Part shown: in pieces, positions 39,356 to 48,021 of the stretch
Position numbering within the stretch: the first letter of the stretch is position 1
Layout: every line of letters starts with the position of its first letter
Notes under the pieces: generated by a model
Databases searched by the model: none
Told to the model about the DNA's origin: nothing
The model's input: the letters and a program-made list of their open reading frames with translations, nothing else
Program-made: the position numbers and the translations under genes
Assembly: GCA_026421245.1 (NCBI GenBank)
Contig: JAPKDJ010000007.1
Location: 1-64,000, forward strand
Source of the DNA: Akkermansiaceae bacterium
GTDB taxonomy: Bacteria > Verrucomicrobiota > Verrucomicrobiia > Verrucomicrobiales > Akkermansiaceae
Length of the DNA: 64,000 nt
Direction: 5' to 3'

Positions 39356-39466
39356 CTAGAGCGTCGAGATGAGGCGGGAGGAGATCTTGGTGAAGTCCAG
39401 CGGGGCCGACGTTGGGGTAAGAAAGCCAAGGGCTGTGATGGAGAGGAAGAGTAGGAGGGATTTCAT
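39356..39466 (-). pseudogene. Short ORF/gene remnant (signal peptide, then frame-disrupted sulfatase-like text)
   Basis: MKSLLLFLSITALGFLTPTSAPLDFTKISSRLISTL*; another frame reads ...HLDALAASGVRGSD*; ATGA overlap with sulfatase stop. Confidence 0.4.
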
Positions 39467-41217
39467 TGCGAGCGTTTTGGAATGATAGCTTTGGCTCTTC
39501 GGTCTCCGATGATGAAGTGGCCGAGTGGATTTTTGGTCTTCGGGGAGGAAATTTGCCAGACCGCTCCGGGGCGGGTCTGTTGGGATTTGTTTCCCCCCGG
39601 AGGGATGAGTCCGTATGATGTCCGTTTGCCCTCGAGGGTCATCCAGAAAAGTTCGACGGCCTGGTCGGAACGATTGAGGAAGGTGAGGGTGAAGGGGTTT
39701 CCATCAGGTTTGGAGGGAGGGGTGGCGGTATTGTTTGAGGAATGCCACTTGAGGGACGGAAGAGCGGCCAGAGAGGGACGCTTGAGGGGAGCGAAGTTTT
39801 TTGGGGCAAGAGCTCGGAGCTCATTGAGTTTTTCCCTGTGTTCTTTTTTCCCGGCGAGGTTGGTCCACTCAAAGGGATCGTCTTGGATCTGGTAAAGTTC
39901 TTCGTCGCCATTTGCGTAGTGGATGTAGCGCCAGTCTTTTGTGCTGAGGCCGAAACTGCCGGGCTTACTGAGATGAGTGATGGAGGAGTGAGGCCAGGAG
40001 GATTTGTGGTTCTTTAGGAGGGGGGCAAGAGAGGGGGCGTGGTTGTCGTTTTTGTGAGGGATGCCGGTCAGTTGGGTGAGAGTGGGGAAGAGGCTGAGGA
40101 GATTGACCGGTTGGTCACAGATGGTGCCGGGCTTGGTGCCGGCGGGGAGTCCTGGAGCGCAGTTTTTTGGGATCCGGATCATGAGGGGCACGCGAGTGAC
40201 GGCGCGCCAGGCGGTGAATTTTTGCCAGTGTTGTTTCTCGCCGAGGTGCCAGCCGTGGTCACTCCAAAGGACGACGATGGTATTGTCGGCATTGGGTCCA
40301 TTCTCGAGGGCATCGAGAACGCGGCCAAGCATGGTGTCGGCAAAATGGATGGAGGCAAGGTAGCCCTGAATGGCTTGCTTCCATTGACCTTCATTACGAA
40401 TGTGAGCGAAGTAGCGGTTCGGACCGGTCTTTTTACCGGCGGCGGGAAGGTCGTCGAGATCGTCTTCGCGGTAGCCGGGAGGGAGTTGGATTTTTTCGAG
40501 AGGGAAGGGTTCGAAGTATTTTTTTGGAACGAACCACGGCTCGTGAGGTCGGTAGAATCCGCAGGCGAGAAAGAGGGGGGTTTCTTGTTTGATGGAGAGT
40601 TGTTGGGAAACCCATTCCGCGACTTTGGCATCACCGCCAAATTCTTCATCAGTGGCATCGAGAGGGCCCCAGTCGGTTTCGACGTATTGCCACGGGCCAC
40701 CGCGGGTGAGGGAAAGGGGGCGTTTTTTTGGGTAAAGGGTGAAGGGAAAGGGGTCTTCCGATTCCTTTTTCGGGAAGTATTCGTCCCACGATTTTGCGTC
40801 GATGAAGTAGTGAAGCATTTTTCCGGAGCCGCTGGCGCGATAGCCATGGTCGCGAAAATGCTGGGGGATAATTTTTGCGTTGGGGAGGATCTCGCGCATC
40901 TTTTGTCCGTTGTCGTAGAGTCCGGAGCGATGAGGCGAGAGCCCGGACATGATGGCGGTGCGGGAGGGATTGCACGCAGCACCCGGGCAATGGGCATTTG
41001 TGAAAAGGACCCCGCTGGCAGCGAGTCGATCAAGGTTGGGGGTGATCGTTTGGGGGTGCCCGCCTAGGCAGCCGATCCAGTCGTTGAGATCATCAAGGGC
41101 GATAAAGAGGATGTTGGGCGGGGATGCCTGGGCTGCGAGCAGTGGGGATGAACTTTGGAAGAAGAAGGTAATCAGGAGACTCAGGATCCGGAATTTTGAT
41201 CCGAGGTGATTTTTCAT
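39463..41217 (-). CDS. Sulfatase (iduronate-2-sulfatase-like), Cys-type
   Basis: 'PNILFIALDDLNDWIGCLGGHPQTITPNLDRLAASG', CNPSR motif, 'VVLWSDHGWHLGEKQHWQKFTAW'. Confidence 0.92.
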   Translation of the reverse strand: MKNHLGSKFRILSLLITFFFQSSSPLLAAQASPPNILFIALDDLNDWIGCLGGHPQTITPNLDRLAASGVLFTNAHCPGAACNPSRTAIMSGLSPHRSGLYDNGQKMREILPNAKIIPQHFRDHGYRASGSGKMLHYFIDAKSWDEYFPKKESEDPFPFTLYPKKRPLSLTRGGPWQYVETDWGPLDATDEEFGGDAKVAEWVSQQLSIKQETPLFLACGFYRPHEPWFVPKKYFEPFPLEKIQLPPGYREDDLDDLPAAGKKTGPNRYFAHIRNEGQWKQAIQGYLASIHFADTMLGRVLDALENGPNADNTIVVLWSDHGWHLGEKQHWQKFTAWRAVTRVPLMIRIPKNCAPGLPAGTKPGTICDQPVNLLSLFPTLTQLTGIPHKNDNHAPSLAPLLKNHKSSWPHSSITHLSKPGSFGLSTKDWRYIHYANGDEELYQIQDDPFEWTNLAGKKEHREKLNELRALAPKNFAPLKRPSLAALPSLKWHSSNNTATPPSKPDGNPFTLTFLNRSDQAVELFWMTLEGKRTSYGLIPPGGNKSQQTRPGAVWQISSPKTKNPLGHFIIGDRRAKAIIPKRSQ

Positions 41218-41224
41218 CGTGAGG

Positions 41225-43360
41225 CTACTTGATTGAGATTTTGAGAGATTTCAGTGGGACGCTGAGATTGAAGCCTTGTTCGTAATCTCCGACGAGGCCG
41301 CCGTTGTCTTGGCCGATCTCGAAGGTGTCGATGGGGTGTTCGGCGAGGAGGGCATTGCCTTCTTTAAGGGTGAGGCGTTTGTTGTCGGAGCGGAGAATGA
41401 TGCCTTTTTTTGTGACGCGGGCTTCGAAGGAGCCAGTGGCGTCTTTAGGAAGAGGAGCAGTGGCGGTGATGGATTTCCCGCCTTTACGGACGGTGAAAGC
41501 AAGGTTGCCATCTTTGAGATAGAGGGACCATCCATGACTGGAGCCGCCTTGGGCTACGATGACCCCGGTGGCGGGAAGCTTTTCAATGGTAGCGGAGACG
41601 GTGAAGGGGCGCTTGGCGATGTTGGGTGAGGTTTCGCTGGTAAAGGGATCTCCCGGCTTGAGATTGAATTCCTTTTTGGGAGAAGCTTTGACCTTCTTAT
41701 TTTTATTCCAGGAACCGAAGGGGACGATGCCGCGCTCCTTGGCCCAGGTTTCATATTGGGCGGTCATGGTTTTGACACGGTCAGGGTTCTTGTCGGCAAG
41801 GTTGTTCATTTCGGTGCGGTCGGCGGGGATGTTGTAGAGTTCCCATTTTCCTTTGACGCTTTTGGCGACGAGTTTCCATTTACCATCGCGCACGGCGCGG
41901 TTGCCTTCGTGCTCGAAGAAGATGGGTTTGCCGCGCTTGATGGGGCTTCCTTTGAGAGCGGGAACGAGAGAAGTGCCTTCTATAGGGATTTTCGTGCTTG
42001 GATAGGTCGCTTTTCCCAGGTCGATGCAGGTGGCCATGAGGTCGATGAGGTGAGTCGGGTCTTTTGCCCAGGTATTCTTGCCGGCGATTCCCTTTGGCCA
42101 GTGGGCGATGAGGGGGGTGGAGATGCCCCCTTCATGGACCCAGTGCTTGTATTCGCGGAAGGGGGTATTGGAGACGTTGGCCCAGTTTTGTCCGTAGCCG
42201 ACTTCGGTCTCAGGTGGCCCGGGCATGACGCCATCACCTCGACGAAGCGGGTAGCCATCGCGTGACTGAAGTGGGACCATGTTGGTTTGGAGCTCGTCCT
42301 TACCCATGGGCTTGAGAGTCGGTTTGGCGGGGCGTTCAAGAGGGCCGACGAGTTTGCCGCGGCCGAAGCCTTCGGCACAGCCTCCGTTGTCCTGAAGGTA
42401 GAGGATGAGAGTGTTGTCGAGTTGCTTGTGATCTTTGAGGGCTTGCACGATGCGTCCAATGCCTTGGTCCATGTTATCGACCATGGCGGCGTAGACTTCC
42501 ATGCAGGCGGATTCCCATTCCTTGAGTTCGACCTTTGACCAATCGCCGATAGGGCCGGGGATCTCCCACTTGGGATCGATGAGGCCAAGCTGTTTCATTT
42601 TTTTGAGGCGGGCTTGGTAGGTAGGGTCGTAGCCGTCGTCATACTTGCCTTCGTATTTGGCGATGTCCTCGGGAAGGGCCTGCATGGGCCAGTGGGCGGC
42701 GGTGTAGGCGACGTAGTGGAAGAAAGGTTTGTCAGGGTAATCCTCGAAGTGGGACTTGAGGTAGTTGACGGTGTTATCGGAGATGGCGTCAGTGTAATAC
42801 CAGGTGCCCTTCGGTTTGTATCCGGGGTCGTTCTCGGGAGTGATTTGGGTATTGCCGCGGGTGAGGGAATTTGGATCAAAGAAGGAACCGGCGCCGTGGA
42901 TGGTGCCGAAGAATTTGTCGAAACCACGCTGGCGGGGCCAGTTGCCTTTTGGGTCGGCGGCTTTGACCTTGGGTGTGACGTGCCATTTTCCGGACATGTA
43001 GGTGCGGTAGCCGGCGGGTTTGAGGGCTTCGGCAATGGTGAGGCATTCTTTGTTCAGGAATCCCTGGTATTGGGGGATGCCGTAGTTGCTTGTCATGTGG
43101 CCAATGCCAGCCTGGTGGGCGTAGAGGCCGGTGAGGAGGGTAGCGCGGGTAGGGCAGCAGCGGGCCGTGTTGTAAAATTGAGTGAAACGCATTCCGTTGG
43201 CTGCGAGGGCATCAAGATTGGGCGTTTTGATCTCACCTCCGTAGCAGCCGATATCGGAGTAGCCCATGTCATCGGCCATGATGATAATGATATTGGGGCG
43301 GGTTTCTGCTCCAAAGCCTGAAGCAAGAAGGACGAGTGAAAGGAAGAGGCGATGAATCAT
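41225..43360 (-). CDS. Arylsulfatase, Cys-type, with C-terminal LamG-like extension
   Basis: 'PNIIIIMADDMGYSDIGCYGGEIKTPNLDALAANGMRFTQFYNTARCCPTRATLLTGLY'; C-terminal 'RPFTVSATIEKLPATGVIVAQGGSSHGWSLYLKDGNLAFTVR'. Confidence 0.92.
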   Translation of the reverse strand: MIHRLFLSLVLLASGFGAETRPNIIIIMADDMGYSDIGCYGGEIKTPNLDALAANGMRFTQFYNTARCCPTRATLLTGLYAHQAGIGHMTSNYGIPQYQGFLNKECLTIAEALKPAGYRTYMSGKWHVTPKVKAADPKGNWPRQRGFDKFFGTIHGAGSFFDPNSLTRGNTQITPENDPGYKPKGTWYYTDAISDNTVNYLKSHFEDYPDKPFFHYVAYTAAHWPMQALPEDIAKYEGKYDDGYDPTYQARLKKMKQLGLIDPKWEIPGPIGDWSKVELKEWESACMEVYAAMVDNMDQGIGRIVQALKDHKQLDNTLILYLQDNGGCAEGFGRGKLVGPLERPAKPTLKPMGKDELQTNMVPLQSRDGYPLRRGDGVMPGPPETEVGYGQNWANVSNTPFREYKHWVHEGGISTPLIAHWPKGIAGKNTWAKDPTHLIDLMATCIDLGKATYPSTKIPIEGTSLVPALKGSPIKRGKPIFFEHEGNRAVRDGKWKLVAKSVKGKWELYNIPADRTEMNNLADKNPDRVKTMTAQYETWAKERGIVPFGSWNKNKKVKASPKKEFNLKPGDPFTSETSPNIAKRPFTVSATIEKLPATGVIVAQGGSSHGWSLYLKDGNLAFTVRKGGKSITATAPLPKDATGSFEARVTKKGIILRSDNKRLTLKEGNALLAEHPIDTFEIGQDNGGLVGDYEQGFNLSVPLKSLKISIK

Positions 43361-43410
43361 GATGGGAATCTACGTTTCAGGAGGAGGGCATTTCTCATGG
43401 AATCGGACAA

Positions 43411-43445
43411 TAAAAAATGCCACCGGAGATGTCTCTGATGGCATG
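43411..43445 (-). terminator. Probable Rho-independent terminator (minus strand)
   Basis: Minus: ATGCCATCAGAGACATCTCCGGTGGCATTTTTTATT. Confidence 0.75.
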
Positions 43446-43473
43446 GCTTGGACTGTGTGAATGTTTGAGAGAA

Positions 43474-43905
43474 CTAGCGACGGCGGAAGAAGAAGAAGCC
43501 AGTGCTGATCAGTCCCATCAGGATCGATGAGGGTTCGGGGACAGTATTGGTCATGGTCCAGCTGGTTACAATGCTCCCCAGGCGATATCGAAGGGTTCCG
43601 ATGTCATCAATTAGGGAGCCGGAGGGAGCGGCGGAGATTGGAGTGAGGGGATTTGAATCGATGTTTTCGGCGTAGCAAACTCCAGCCCAGGTGAAGGAGT
43701 GATGCCATCGAAGCAAATAGAGGTTACACTGGATTCAGGTGTTTGAAGGATAGGAGTGCCGATAGTCATGGTGACTTCATTGTTTTGAGTTGCGTTGGAG
43801 CTGATGAAAACGACCGCTTCCTGCGGGGCTTGTGCTCATTCCTCCCGCGCCACCGTTGGTGAGGCCTGAGAGGGTAAGGGGCCCGGGTGGTTTGTTGAAG
43901 GTGAA
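43474..43905 (-). pseudogene. Decayed PEP-CTERM protein gene
   Basis: C-terminal VPEPSSILMGLISTGFFFFRRR intact; upstream text spread over at least three frames (FTFNKPPGPLTLSGLTNGG; EAVVFISSNATQNNEVTMTIGTPILQTPESSVTSICFDGITPSPG; NPLTPISAAPSGSLIDDIGTL). Confidence 0.65.
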
Positions 43906-43919
43906 TTAGGATCGGAGAC

Positions 43920-44780
43920 TTAGCCTTCGAAGGTGAGGCCTCGGAATTCGTTGGCGGCTGCAGTGACGGCGCGTTCGATGGGGAGGCGCTCGGTGGAGGA
44001 TCCGGTCCAGAAGCCGTGGCCGCTGGTGTGGTTGAGCATGTATTGAGCGTCAGAGGGGGTTTCCATGGCGGCGCCGTGGGCGACGAGGAGAGTGTTGGGG
44101 CTGAGCTCGCGGCATTTTTGATAAACCTTCTCGGTTTGGACGGCGGTTTCCTCGATAGTCATGCCGTTGTCGTATCCCTTGATTCCGCCTTTGGTGGTGC
44201 CTGCGTGGTAGCAGAAGATGTGGGGCTTGGCTTGCTCGCAGATGGCGTAGGAATCTTCTTCGGTGAAGGCGAGGCCGACGGAGACCATGTTCATTTCCTC
44301 TTTGGCGAGGATGAGCATGTCGATCTCGTTCTGTAGGGTGATGCCGGCGGAGGTCAAGACCTTGAAAATCTCGGAATCGTGGTCGATGTAAGAGATGGAG
44401 GGGCCGATGTTGGAGACAGACTGGACACCCATGTCGAGGCATTGCTGGAGGACCATGCGCATGTCCTTTAGGGGATCGTTTGCATTGAGGCAGGCGCAGA
44501 CGAAGGCTTTGCCGTCGAGAGCGGGCATGATGTCCTCGCGGGTGTAGTCGAGGGTCTGTTTGTTAGAGTCGAGGATGGGCCACATCATGGACATGGTGCC
44601 CATTCCATTGGAGCGAAGACGGGCTCCAGAGAAGGTGTTGATGCAATCAGTGCCGCCTTTTTCAAGGAGCTTGGCGACGAGGCCGGATCCCGCGGAGGAG
44701 ATCATGATGGGGATGCGTGCATCGACTTTGGCCTTGAGGTTGGCGAGGATCTGTTCGGTGGTGAGGCGTTTTGTGATCAT
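43920..44780 (-). CDS. Phosphoenolpyruvate hydrolase-like TIM-barrel protein (TIM-br_sig_trns type)
   Basis: 'RIPIMISSAGSGLVAKLLEKGGTDCINTFSGARLRSNGMGTMSMMWPILDSN', 'HIFCYHAGTTKGGIKGYDNGMTIEE', 'LLVAHGAAMETPSDAQYML'. Confidence 0.85.
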   Translation of the reverse strand: MITKRLTTEQILANLKAKVDARIPIMISSAGSGLVAKLLEKGGTDCINTFSGARLRSNGMGTMSMMWPILDSNKQTLDYTREDIMPALDGKAFVCACLNANDPLKDMRMVLQQCLDMGVQSVSNIGPSISYIDHDSEIFKVLTSAGITLQNEIDMLILAKEEMNMVSVGLAFTEEDSYAICEQAKPHIFCYHAGTTKGGIKGYDNGMTIEETAVQTEKVYQKCRELSPNTLLVAHGAAMETPSDAQYMLNHTSGHGFWTGSSTERLPIERAVTAAANEFRGLTFEG

Positions 44781-45108
44781 GAGTTTAGGAATTGATTGAT
44801 GTGTTGGTTGAGAGGTTTTTGATAAGCTGCCGGCTCGTGGTAGCGTGCTGGAAGGGGGACAAGTTGGGAGTTTGGAAGGGCGTTGGCAATTGCGGATGCA
44901 ACGGATTCGAGATGGAGGTCATCGCGCGGGCTGGACATGACGAGGAGTCACAAGTGAAGCGAGAATGCGATAACGGTCCGCGGAGGGAAGTTCTTCCATG
45001 TCGAAAGTCATCGGGATGATTGTGTCGTGATTTGAAAAGGCGGCAACTGAGATTTGTCAATTTACAAACAAAATTCAGCGGGTTGACGCCCAAGAAGGAT
45101 CTGCTAAC

Positions 45109-45516
45109 GTGTCAAAAGTGTTAAGGCAGTTGTCAGCGTCTTTTTTTCTTGTGGTCATGATGTTGCTCATTGGCCTACAGCTGCCTGCATTGGGTTATTG
45201 TGCTGGCGAAGGGACGTTTTTTGTAGGGCAGCACATGATTGAATCTGATTGTCAGGATCAATGCTGGCATGACTCCCCTCCGGTGGAAATTCCATGTGAT
45301 GAGGAACACGAATTTGTGACAATTGATGCGGGGGGCTTTCAATGGAACCCGTTGATTCAAACGGCCCCGCCGGTGATGCTTGTTCCGGAAGATTTTTCGT
45401 GGATTTCCTTATCCTTCGTTTTTGAGAAGCAGGAGCCCCTCGCAATCGTCTGCATTGTCGAACCGCCTCCGCCTGATTTGCCGATTTTTCGGCGTGATGC
45501 GGCCCTGAGGCTCTGA
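45109..45516 (+). CDS. Small exported Cys-containing protein upstream of metal efflux operon
   Basis: Hydrophobic N-terminus; CQDQCWHDSPPVEIPCDEEHE. Confidence 0.6.
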   Translation: MSKVLRQLSASFFLVVMMLLIGLQLPALGYCAGEGTFFVGQHMIESDCQDQCWHDSPPVEIPCDEEHEFVTIDAGGFQWNPLIQTAPPVMLVPEDFSWISLSFVFEKQEPLAIVCIVEPPPPDLPIFRRDAALRL

Positions 45517-45618
45517 TGTCTCACATGTGCTCGGCGGAAATTCTCGCTTTGAGCTTCGTCCCGACGTGACCGAACAGCGGTCCCGTTTTGTTTTTATGAA
45601 CCCCGGCCATTTCGAGCC

Positions 45619-46914
45619 ATGAAACGAACATTTTTATTTTTCCCCATTATTCTTTGGTCCTGTGCAGAAGACGCTGTGACTCAACTTCCCATTGTGAAAG
45701 TCAGAGCCCCGCTAGAAGCGGCAACGGCTTTATCATCAAGCATTCCAACTTCTCCGGAATCGCTGGAGGTGTCTTTGGAGACTTTGCCCGATCAAGTTCG
45801 GCAGAGTAATCTGAGCCTTGCCGCCGCGAGGCGTCTGGTTGCCGAGGCGAGGGGAAAGTTGAAACGCTCGGGAGTTGCCAGTAATCCCGAGTTGGAGGTG
45901 GGGTTTGAGACCAATCCCCGTTTCCACGACTTTATGTTGACGGTTGGGATTTCAAAAAAATATCCCCGCACCAACAGACTTCTTATTGAGAAGAAAGTCT
46001 CGAAAATCCTCATCCAAGCGGCGCAAGCCGAGATTCGTGATGCCGAGCGGCTTTTGGTGGGGCAGGCGCGTTCATCTTTGGTGGAGGTGCTTGCGCTTCG
46101 TCAAAAGCGGACGCTTTTGGTGGCGCAGGAAGCCAATGCGCGTGAATTGACAAAATTTACCGAGGAGGCGGCCGCAAAAGGGGAAGCGTCGCCGCTTGAT
46201 GCGGGGATTGCTTTGCTCGAGGCGATCAAGCTGAGCAATCAGGCGAGGAAAATTGAGATCAAGGAGACTCTTGCGATCACGAAACTGAAACCACTGTTTG
46301 GAATGAAGCCGAAGGGGGACCTCACCGTGGTGGGTGCTTTGCCGGAGCCAGAGATGCCCATGATGAATGTGACCAGCTATCGTCGTCCTGATTTAGAAGC
46401 GGCACGACTGAGGGCGGAAAGTGCAACCACAGCGGCGGATCTGGCACGGTCGAAACGGCTGGACGACATTGAGACGGGGATTTTTGCGGGTGTCGGACGT
46501 GAACGTGATAAGCCGGAAGGGTTTGAGCCCGAGCAAATTTTGGGAGTTCGATTTAAGATTCCTCTGGGAGAAAATCTGTCCGCGATTGGAGAAACCATCG
46601 AAGCCGAGGCCAGGGCTGAGCGATTGGCGATCGGAACGATGGCTTTGGAAAGGGTGATCAATGCCGAGGCACACGCGGCACACGCGGAGATGAAGGAGTG
46701 GCAGATCCTCGCAGGACAAATCAAATCTCGCCTGATCCCGCTGGCTAATACCCACATTGAAAAAACGAAAGAAGCCAGGGCCAAGGGGCAGGTGGCTCTT
46801 CGTGATGTTCTTCTCGCCAAGGAGCAAAAGCTCGGCCTCGAAACCTCTTACTTAGAAGCGGTTCGTGACTTCCATCTTGCCTACGTCAATTACCTCACTG
46901 CGACTGCCCAATGA
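45619..46914 (+). CDS. TolC family outer membrane efflux protein (CusC/CzcC-like)
   Basis: 'SLAAARRLVAEARGKLKRSGVASNPELEVGFETNPRFHDFMLTVGISKKYP', coiled-coil helices. Confidence 0.87.
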   Translation: MKRTFLFFPIILWSCAEDAVTQLPIVKVRAPLEAATALSSSIPTSPESLEVSLETLPDQVRQSNLSLAAARRLVAEARGKLKRSGVASNPELEVGFETNPRFHDFMLTVGISKKYPRTNRLLIEKKVSKILIQAAQAEIRDAERLLVGQARSSLVEVLALRQKRTLLVAQEANARELTKFTEEAAAKGEASPLDAGIALLEAIKLSNQARKIEIKETLAITKLKPLFGMKPKGDLTVVGALPEPEMPMMNVTSYRRPDLEAARLRAESATTAADLARSKRLDDIETGIFAGVGRERDKPEGFEPEQILGVRFKIPLGENLSAIGETIEAEARAERLAIGTMALERVINAEAHAAHAEMKEWQILAGQIKSRLIPLANTHIEKTKEARAKGQVALRDVLLAKEQKLGLETSYLEAVRDFHLAYVNYLTATAQ

Positions 46915-48017
46915 AAATTCCAATCTTACTTTTGATTTCTCTTCTGCCCGTGATTGGAGAGGAAGACCGCGTGAATCTTAACGAGACTTCGATGAAGAAT
47001 CTCGGGATTGAAACGTTTGCCGCAAGCGAAATGACCTTTGAGAGCACCTTCTTCGCGATCGGTTCACTTCGTGAGATTCCCAGCAGTCATAGTGTGGTCT
47101 CCAGCCGAATCCCGGGGCGGGTCGTCGACTTGAAAGTCATCGCTGGTGATCAGGTGACCGAGGGGGATGAGATTTTGAGAATCGAAAGTCGTCAGATTGG
47201 AGGGAAAATCGTTCCGGTCCTGGCTCCGGCTTCCGGGATCGTGGCCGAGAGTCATGTTCGCCTCGGTGAGCCGGTGGATCCTTCGAAGGAGTTGCTCGAT
47301 ATTCTCGATCTCTCCAGTCTGTGGGCCATCGCCCGGGTTCCGCAGCAGGAAGCAGGAAAGCTCGATATCGGGACCAAAGCCCGCATTCAGATTCCCGCGA
47401 TGAAAGGAGAGACCATTGAAGGAGAATTGATCCGCTTCGGAACCGAGGCTGACGCTTCTTCGGGAACGTTCGATGCCATCTTTCTGATCAAGAATACGGG
47501 GGGAAAGCTGCGCCCCGGAATGCGAGCCGAGTTTTCAATCATCACGGCAACGCGTGAGGATATCACGGTCGTGCCGCGTGAATCAGTTCAAGGTGATCTT
47601 ACCAATCGTGTGGTGTATGTTCAGGATTTTGATCTGCCTAATTCCTTTGTCAAAGCACCTGTAGTGACTGGGGAGGAAAATGATATTTTTGTTGAAATCA
47701 AAGAGGGGCTCTATCCGGGTGTCGATGTTGTGACGAATGGAGCCTATCTCCTTGGGTTTGCCGGCGGTGGAAATTTATCCCTCAAGGAAGTCCTCGATGC
47801 GGCTCATGGGCATGAACATAACGAGGACGGGAGTGAGGTGACGGACGAACAAGAGAAGACCAAGGCGAAAGGGGGAGGCCATGATCATGAGCACGAAGAA
47901 AATGCCGGTCCCATCAATCAACTCCTGATCATCGCGTGTGTCATTCTTGGCGTGCTCCTTGTGATCTCCGGATCTCGCCAGGTTATCCTCGAGAGGCGCC
48001 TTGCCAAATTCACCTAG
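46911..48017 (+). CDS. RND efflux periplasmic adaptor (CusB/CzcB-like) with His-rich linker and C-terminal TM helix
   Basis: 'SRIPGRVVDLKVIAGDQVTEGDEILRIESRQIGGKIVPVLAPASGIVAESHVRLGEPVDP'; HGHEHNEDG...GGHDHEHEE then LLIIACVILGVLLVI. Confidence 0.87.
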   Translation: MKIPILLLISLLPVIGEEDRVNLNETSMKNLGIETFAASEMTFESTFFAIGSLREIPSSHSVVSSRIPGRVVDLKVIAGDQVTEGDEILRIESRQIGGKIVPVLAPASGIVAESHVRLGEPVDPSKELLDILDLSSLWAIARVPQQEAGKLDIGTKARIQIPAMKGETIEGELIRFGTEADASSGTFDAIFLIKNTGGKLRPGMRAEFSIITATREDITVVPRESVQGDLTNRVVYVQDFDLPNSFVKAPVVTGEENDIFVEIKEGLYPGVDVVTNGAYLLGFAGGGNLSLKEVLDAAHGHEHNEDGSEVTDEQEKTKAKGGGHDHEHEENAGPINQLLIIACVILGVLLVISGSRQVILERRLAKFT

Positions 48018-48021
48018 ACTG

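Noticed and set aside
40039-41067. 342-aa plus-strand ORF
   Set aside because: Antisense to the iduronate-2-sulfatase-like gene.
42614-43321. 235-aa plus-strand ORF
   Set aside because: Antisense to the arylsulfatase gene.
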